In this document: positions 57,093 to 64,000 of the stretch, piece by piece
Layout of the letters: each line of letters opens with the position of its first letter
Position numbering within the stretch: position 1 is the first letter of the stretch
From: Megascapheus bottae
Taxonomy: Eukaryota; Chordata; Mammalia; Rodentia; Geomyidae
NCBI GenBank assembly: GCA_024803745.1
Contig: JANJXV010000030.1
Location: forward strand, 5,041,001 to 5,105,000
Length of the DNA: 64,000 nucleotides
Reading direction: 5' to 3'
The notes under the pieces: model-generated
The model's input: only the letters and a program-made list of their open reading frames with translations
Databases searched by the model: none
What the model was told of the DNA's origin: nothing
Position numbers and translations under genes: made by a program

Positions 57093-60000
57093 TGTTTCAT
57101 CTCCTTACTTGTTTTGTACTGGCATATATTAAATGATACCTAGCAAGGGATTTCACCTACACGTTTCATTAACCCTTTATTCTGTGTGTCATTGGCAGGT
57201 GAACCTTGGTACTTAATTTATTTTGTATATTTCATAGCTCCTATCTTAGCAAAATACCTGTGTATCTTGTCAAGTTTGTCTAATCTTGTTTATTCACCTT
57301 TGACTTGACTTACAGTTCTGGTTTTATGCTCTCCAAGACACTTCTTCAATGAAGAGTAGATAGTTTACAACCCACTCTGTGCTTTACCTTAACCATACCC
57401 ATATGTGACTACCGAAATATGCCTAATGCAATGAGACCAATGAATTTCACTTTAAGATTTTAACACTGAAATTTCAAAACATGTGTAACTAGCAGCTATC
57501 CCATTAGTCGACATGGCAAAAATTAGATCCTTACTGCAACCATGCTGCCTGGTTCCTGCAAAGAGCCAATACGGAAGGCACACAATTCAATCAGTACAGC
57601 AGAGAGAAGCCTTGTAATCTTGGATTGACTGTAGTAATTCTCACCGGCTTGAAGAAAAAGGATAGGGCTTGACTTCAAAAAAGATATATGCCGTTTTTTT
57701 CATGTGTACATAGGCCACTAACCTAAGGGAGAATAGTATAGACAGAGATTGACCAACTATGCCCGCATTCACATTCAAGCGCACACCCTCTCATGGCACA
57801 ACGCAACTGGACAGTACCACAGGTTGTATTGGAGTTCTTCTCCAGCTCAGGTCCACTGGGTCTCTGCTTTAAGAAACAACTTCCAAAAAATCCCAAGGAT
57901 CTACCTCCATTTGGAGAAGGGATGTCTGGAGCACCTGCTGATCATTCTGTTCTTGAAATACTATCCAACGGAGGGCAGGTGACAGCATAATCTCTTTCCT
58001 TCTTGTCCTGGGGACTGCACATTCCCTATTCTTTCTTCATGTGACCCAAATCTGCTTTTCCTCCTCTGTTTCCTTGTCTGAAGTCTAGGCTGATTGCTCA
58101 TCTGATTTTCCACACTGTCAGATGACCAGCTCCAAGTCAAAACATCCTAGGGTAGAATTCTATCTCATCTGAGCCACCCAGCACCCCCAGAGCCACAGAA
58201 CTCTGAGCAAACCCATCCACATTCACCAGAGATGCATCATTCCTTCACTCCACAGCTGGAGATGGTATACGTTTCCCATTGCTACTTTCTGAAGGTTTGT
58301 GCCCCCTGCAGAATTCTTGTTGAGACTTCATTCTCAGAGCAACAGTACACGAAGATTCAGGATTTAGGAATCCATCAACCCATGACAGGTCTGCCCTGCG
58401 AATAGCCTAGTGCCTGGTAGAGAACAGCAGGGAACAAGGTTGGACCTTTCACGCTCCACTTCCCAGCCATTGAGGATATGGTGATGAGTTGCTGTCATGA
58501 GAGCAGAACTGGAGCCCTCACTGTCTAAGCTGCATGCGCTTTACGCGTGTTCTTCCCTCCTTCCGGACTCTGTCCCAGGACAGGTGCCTGCAGGACCTGT
58601 CTTCCAGCAGCCAGGATGTCCTGCTCTCATCCAGAGGGCCACTTCCTCTCATCCTCTCAGCCCTTAGAAACGCCTTCATTTGTTTCCTGTTGAGTCCAAT
58701 GAGCCTCACAGTTGGGTAGGCTTCTGCTCCACCTGCATGGCTAGCCCGTCACCCACTCTGCCTTCCTTGTTGATTGTCCCACTCAGCCTCTGGAATCCCA
58801 GTCTCTCTCCCCACCCCCAAAGTACCTCCTTCTTCCTCCCTCTTACTAGTGGCGTATTTCTCGCAAGTTCTCAAGTACAGATAAGCATAAGGAGTTAAAA
58901 ATCCCCGTGGCTCACACCGTGAAGGGATTTCTCCCGGGAACTCCACTTACTTTATTCAGAGAACTGTTCTTCTATTAACATTTCATTCAGCTCCCTTGAT
59001 TTGGTTTAATTCTGAGAGAAGCAGCCAATGCCAGTGCAGCACAGTTCTTTAATATTCACAGGATCTTTACATTGTCCTGAGATGCCTGATGTGTTTATAA
59101 CCTAGGGCATATTATGACAGGAATGGCTTGTGAGTGACATTTACAAGAAAATGTTTTCAAATCCAATAAAACTCCTTGACACAATTATATCTAAGGCATT
59201 CAAATTAGTCATTCTTGGTGCTTAGACATTCAAGACTATGTTTGCCCTAACACACCCACCTCCCCTTCTCCTCCCACCCCACACCTCTGCATTCCAAAAG
59301 GCTGCCAGTTTACAATTCTGCTTCAGCTGGGTCCCAAGGACAGGAGGTGTTGTCATGAAGAAACACCTTCCAGGTGAGAAACGGCACAGTGGAGATGACA
59401 ACTACTTGGTTACTGGAAAACCCACTAATAATGGAAAATAATTAGTTCTTGAGCTCAGATTTGGTGATTCTAACTTTCCCAACTACACAGACTATCTTGA
59501 ATTTCATACTCAATGCAGATTCTAAAGCAAACGAAAGAGTCATCAGTGACAAGTCTATGCACACTAGGGAAGTATGAATAAACATTTATTTACATGAACA
59601 TAAGCGAAAGAGCGGTGCATCACTAAAAAAATATACTCATAACTACAGAGATTAACATGACCTGGAACATAGACGTATTCTATGCAAAAAGGATGGCTTA
59701 TTTCTGGTAAAAAATGATTTAAAAAGAACTAATAATTGTATAATAACTGTTTTAGGCAATTGGAATATTTGGATCCATTTGAAATTGTCTCCTTTCTTTT
59801 CAAGTGGACTTGAGCAGATAACCACATATCCCTTGCCAAAATAGGAACTGCAGACTCTCACAATAAGGGGAAAAAGAGCTCAGAATAGTGGCTTTTTTGT
59901 AGGAAGTGTTGAAGAAGCAAAGAGAGCGTAGTTGATTGGTTCTGGTTCAAGCAAAAAGTCCAGCCCCGGGGCTGCTGCACTAAATCCCACCAGGTGTGTG

Positions 60001-60987
60001 AAAAAGGATTAATTCTCCCATGGGAACATCACGTTTGGGGGTGGGGTTGGGGAAGAGAGCATTCTATCTCTTTGCCTGTAGCTGTGAAGCTTTCAATTTT
60101 CCAAAATCCTGCACACAACATTTTCATTTACTCTGAGACTAAATCAGTTTGAGGCTAAACATATTTTAAAATGTCAGCCTGCTTATTTGGTCCATGGGAT
60201 GAGAAATGCAAGATTCTCCGAAAATGCCATGTTTGGTTTGGATTTTGTCCTGGAATGTGGAATGGGACAAATGTGAAATCCTCCCAGGGTGCTATGAAGA
60301 TTAAAAGAGAAAGTGGAGTGAAAGCAATTGGTAAGCCTCACTATACTTCCTGGTTGCTACTATTTATCATCACTTTCCTTATTAACATTACTCGAGTGCA
60401 TGGTAACAAACACATTAAAGTTAGAAGATACAAAATTTGAAAAAAAAATAAAGCGCATTTCAGTACACCCAAAGGGAGGAGCTTTGCACAATTTCTGTGG
60501 ATGAAAAAGATAAAAATAACGGCTCTTCCCTATAACTGACCTTCTTAGAGAGCCAAAACCTGGAGGGACCCAGTAAGAAGTCTTCTCAGCTCAGAACTGG
60601 CTAAGAATGGCTAGGGATTCCGGTCATTGGCTGGTTGAGTAGAGACTTTTTTTTTTTTTCATTTTCCCCTATCATCTTGGGATAATCCCAAGAGGAAAAT
60701 TTGTCCACTTACCTACATCTGCTACCAACATCACGTGACCTTGATGAAAGCTACAAGAGTATATCATATCTTGTAGGTCCTATTAAGGCAGAATAATCAA
60801 AGTCAGCCTGGAAGAGGCCGAGGGGAGGAATTTCACTAAATTTATAGTCATGTGAGTTTTTTTTTCTCCTATTATCTGGAGCAACTAATGTACAGCATGT
60901 TTGTTGTTCCCCTGATTTTGGTATGCCAGAATTGCCATAAGAACTCTTGGTCCAAGATGCTTTATACTAAGCTTAGCTTAATTTACA
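57093..60987. other. Long unique non-coding stretch
   Basis: Nearly 3.9 kb with no transposon recognised. A small perfect inverted repeat, 'tcttggga'-taa-'tcccaaga', lies at 60675-60693. Frames of 60-89 codons have no recognisable product. Confidence 0.5.
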
Positions 60988-61011
60988 TATTAATTAATTA
61001 GTTAATTAATT
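60988..61011. repeat. (TTAA)n short array at a SINE tail
   Basis: ATTAATTAATTAG-type repeat immediately before a minus-strand SINE. Confidence 0.85.
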
Positions 61012-61202
61012 TGCAAGCCTTATCTTTTTGCTCAAGACTACTGCTCTACTCTTGGAGCTTCAGTTCCAGTTCTGGCTTTTTGGTGGTTAATTGGAGATAA
61101 GAGTCTTATAGATCTTTCTCTGCCCAGACTGACTTCAAATTGTGTTCCCCAGATCCCAGCCTCCTGAGAAGCTACGATTGCATTTATGAGCCACCAGTAG
61201 CC
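61012..61202 (-). mobile_element. B1-ID dimer SINE, minus strand
   Basis: Antisense ID half ('tgctcaagactactgctcta', 'ccagttctggctttttggtg'), linker 'gttaattggagataagagtc', B1 half ('cccagcctcctgagaagcta', ending 'tgagccaccagtagcc'). Confidence 0.85.
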
Positions 61203-61964
61203 AATAACATCTTTAATACAAGATTAAGAAAAAGGTAACCATCTCCTATGAGTATGGACTTGAATTTCTTTTCTATCATTTCCATGAAATTTAAAACTCT
61301 GAGGCTTGGCAATAAACCAAATTAATACCATTTCCTATTTGTTAATACAGGACCTTTCCCATTCAGCTGCAAAAGAATCTATTTATTGGGACAGCAAGGA
61401 CAGATGTGCAGCATGAAATGTGTCATGGAACCCCATGAGGGGCTGGAAATCTCTCCTCCCGGCTGTGTTTACCACTGGACTGAGAAGACTCTCCTGTGAC
61501 TGGGCTTTGCCTTTCTAGAGCCAGAGGGGACTGGTTCATAATCACTTCCAGCAAACCCAGAGAGAAGCCACTGGCCAGAAGTCACAATCAGCATTAGGAA
61601 AACAGATGAAGTTCAAGGATTTAGTGTTTGGAAAGATTGTTTTTTTTTTAAAATCAGTAAAATCAGCAAAGTTAATCAGGGGAAAGTTGAGTTCGTAAGG
61701 CAGACTGGACCCACAAGTGATTTCTTTTCCTGTTTTATTTGTTTATTTACTTATTATTATTTTTCCTAAATGATGAATAAAAGCTGTATACATGCAAGGG
61801 TGAAAAACACAAAGGTTGGATGCATGCATATATCGTGTAATAACTAAGGCATGTAAATGAAGATTCTATTTCATCTTTTTACATTTTTATGGTGAGAATA
61901 TCAATACTCTTTCTTAAAGCAATTTCAAGGCTACATGGGTAGATTGCTATTAACTATCTTCTTA
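61203..61964. other. Unique non-coding sequence
   Basis: No gene recognised. A T/A-rich patch lies at 61730-61765. Confidence 0.5.
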
Positions 61965-62090
61965 ACTTTTCAGAATTGCAATTGTCCTTACCTGCAACAT
62001 TAGAATAATAACAAATATTCTCTAACTTCTCAGGGCTTTATGAGGATCAAATAAAATGATGCACGTGAGAATGTCTTACAAACTATGACT
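61965..62090 (+). mobile_element. MIR-type SINE, 3' part, plus strand
   Basis: Follows MIR order: 'agaataataacaaatattct', 'ctcagggctttatgaggatc', 'aaataaaatgatgcacgtga'. Ancient; the 5' part is not recognisable. Confidence 0.6.
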
Positions 62091-63889
62091 TCCACTGGCG
62101 TGCTGATTGCTATTCATCACTTGTGGCCATGGAAGAGAATCCTTGTCAATTTAGTAGCAATCCAAGGGAAACTCAGTGATTTAAGGCTTATAAGTCAACC
62201 AAGTGATACAAACACCATAAATAAGAAAAGAATCACTCCATCCTAAAACAGCCCTGGTAGAGGGATGAATATAAAGTGAGACAGGATTCTATAAATTCTC
62301 AGTTTCCAATTTACTGAGTTTGGACTTCCAACACGTGGGTTAAACTACTTTGCATTCATGGCTAGCCCAGAGAGTCAGCTCTTATCATTTAGTTATTATA
62401 ATTACACTAGGGAACTCTGGTGATTGAGGTGCCACTGGAATCCTAACGAGGTTCTCATTGTTCCCCAAAGGATCACTTTCAACAAGATGGCAGCCCAGGA
62501 AACAGCTATGCACACAGTATTCATGGTGTCTTCGAATTCGTTTCCTAAATGGACATGTTGAAGGGTCACTACTTGGTTCAACTACTTAAACATAAGAAAA
62601 GTTTAAAACAATTTATCTTGATGTTACATGCCACATGAATGGGATTCGCTTGTGTTTTACCTGTACACCGAGTACCACCTTAGCCAGTGTCACCAGGAGG
62701 GCATAGAAAAATCTCATCAACTCCATGGCGGTTTCATGCTAAGCATGCTTTCTAAGAACACTCACTTGTACACTGTGGTGAACGTGTGTATCCACACTGG
62801 AAGAATCTATGTCTTTCCTTACTGGAAAGCTATTTGTATGTCTAACCTAGAAACGTCAGGAGCCCCCCACTTGGATGCAAGACATTTCAGACTGGAAAAC
62901 CATAGACTATGCATGATGACTTCATTGGAGCGTCAATAGAAAGAGAGGGGAGGGTGTAATCCATGCAAACAGAAACAGAAGGTTCCTAACAGGCCTGAGG
63001 AGGACTAGATCCAGAAGTAAACAGAGTTTCAGAAGCATCCGATCAGAGCTGCCCACCATCTCTCAGTGAGCTTGCCAACAAATGTCACTCTGTGTGTCTC
63101 AAGACAGTATTGTCATTCAGTGACACACACAATTATAACAAATTCTTTGTTTATTAAGTCTGGTTTGAACCAGATGCAGCAGTCCAGGGTATATACAACA
63201 AACTACAGTCTCTTTTGAGGAGATCTCTATTCTGATAGGAAAGCAAACTCGGCATTACCTACACACACACACACAAAAGAATTATAATAGATAAGGTTTT
63301 GTGAATGTGAAGATACCTGGTATCTGTAGCAGCAACTACCATGCAGAACAAAGAAAGTGCCATGGACTCACCAACTTCTCTGCCAGTTTGCTCTTTTTTG
63401 CCCCACCTTGAACCTTAGCTTGGGTGTTGTTTTGATAGTGCAGTAGGGGAAAGCCTTAGTGTTGCAGTTAGGGATAAGCCACCCAGAACTTGGACCCAGT
63501 GGTAGAAGGAAGATGCAAACACATAGAACTGTGCCATCTTCAGGGTGGGTTATCCCTAGATGCCGGGAGCTGGTTGGCTCCAAGGTCCTGTTCTTGTCCT
63601 GTTGCCTCCATACCTCAGGCTTCCTCAGACAGGCTCACTGGGCAGGGTCTCAACAGAGTTGCTTGGATTTCTATGCTAGATTATTAATTCCTAACCAGCA
63701 AGACTTTTATTCATAGTTTACCAGGTTTTTCTCCTTTCTCAGATGTGCCAGAAGAACTCCTTTCATCTGGCCCTGTGGTGCTTGAGAGGAAATGGGATTT
63801 CTGAGCCCTTATGGTAGGGGGACTCAGAGTTCTCAGTGAATGACTCAAGCCAAGCCAGCTTTTGTCCTTTGTTGTCTTGATGTGAGAAA
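62091..63889. other. Unique non-coding sequence
   Basis: A 103-codon frame (62628-62939) and overlapping frames near 63.4-63.7 kb have no recognisable domain. A long-armed inverted repeat lies at 63469-63558 and a short CA run at about 63261-63274. Confidence 0.5.
63469..63558. repeat. Inverted repeat with 16-base arms
   Basis: Left arm 'tagggataagccaccc' (63469-63484) and right arm 'gggtgggttatcccta' (63543-63558) pair at 15 of 16 positions around a 58-base loop. No known transposon ends recognised. Confidence 0.85.
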
Positions 63890-64000
63890 ACCAGGAGAGC
63901 CTCATACTTGTTATCCTAGCTATTTGGGAAGCTGGATCATGGTTTGAGGCCAATGTGGGCAAAAAAACAAAAAAACAAAAAAGTTCATGAGATCCCCTTC
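63890..64000 (+). mobile_element. B1-ID dimer SINE, cut by the window edge, plus strand
   Basis: B1-like half 'atacttgttatcctagctat' then 'tgggaagctggatcatggtt', then an A/C-rich insertion (63961-63982), then 'gttcatgagatcccc', resembling the start of the linker. The ID half would lie beyond the window. Confidence 0.6.

Noticed and set aside
62628..62939. 103-codon open frame
   Set aside because: No recognised domain and no supporting gene structure.

Overview
The window looks like ordinary non-coding nuclear DNA from a mammal, most likely a geomyoid rodent (pocket mouse, kangaroo rat or pocket gopher group). The taxon is inferred from the repeats. There is an ID-like double tRNA-derived SINE, a dimeric SINE joining a B1 (7SL-derived) half to an ID-like half, rodent L1 3' ends, old MIR SINEs and MaLR-type LTRs. 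I recognise no protein-coding gene, no exon of a known gene, no functional tRNA or rRNA gene, no CpG island and no CRISPR array. Open frames are short and fall in low-complexity tracts, L1 remnants or sequence with no recognisable protein. The window is best read as part of a gene desert or a very long intron.

Layout. Bases 1-7,130 hold several old L1 3' ends, a (TTCC)n tract and eroded SINEs. Bases 7,130-16,170 are mostly unique, with a TTCC/TC tract fused to a SINE near 10.7 kb and several dinucleotide arrays. Bases 16,170-32,070 are repeat-dense: a MaLR-type LTR split by a young SINE, three L1 3' ends of one subfamily, an older L1 split by another SINE, several B1-ID dimers, two more MaLR-like LTRs, MIR copies and many (CA)n, (GA)n and (CT)n arrays. 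Bases 32,070-47,640 are largely unique, with a pyrimidine-rich tract at 34.2 kb, L1 remnants at 41.1 and 43.5 kb and a ~190 bp CT array at 42.6 kb. Bases 47,646-49,201 are a textbook 5'-inverted L1 with matching target-site duplications. The rest is mostly unique, with old L1 pieces at 53.5-54.2 kb, degenerate SINEs and simple repeats.

No genes work together here. What can be read is insertion history: target-site duplications, nested insertions, an L1 inversion, an 82-bp L1 stub, simple repeats abutting SINE 3' tails, and a few near-perfect inverted repeats not explained by known repeats. I found no previously undescribed biological system and do not claim one. All coordinates were read by eye; repeat boundaries are uncertain by about 5-20 bases except where target-site duplications fix them.
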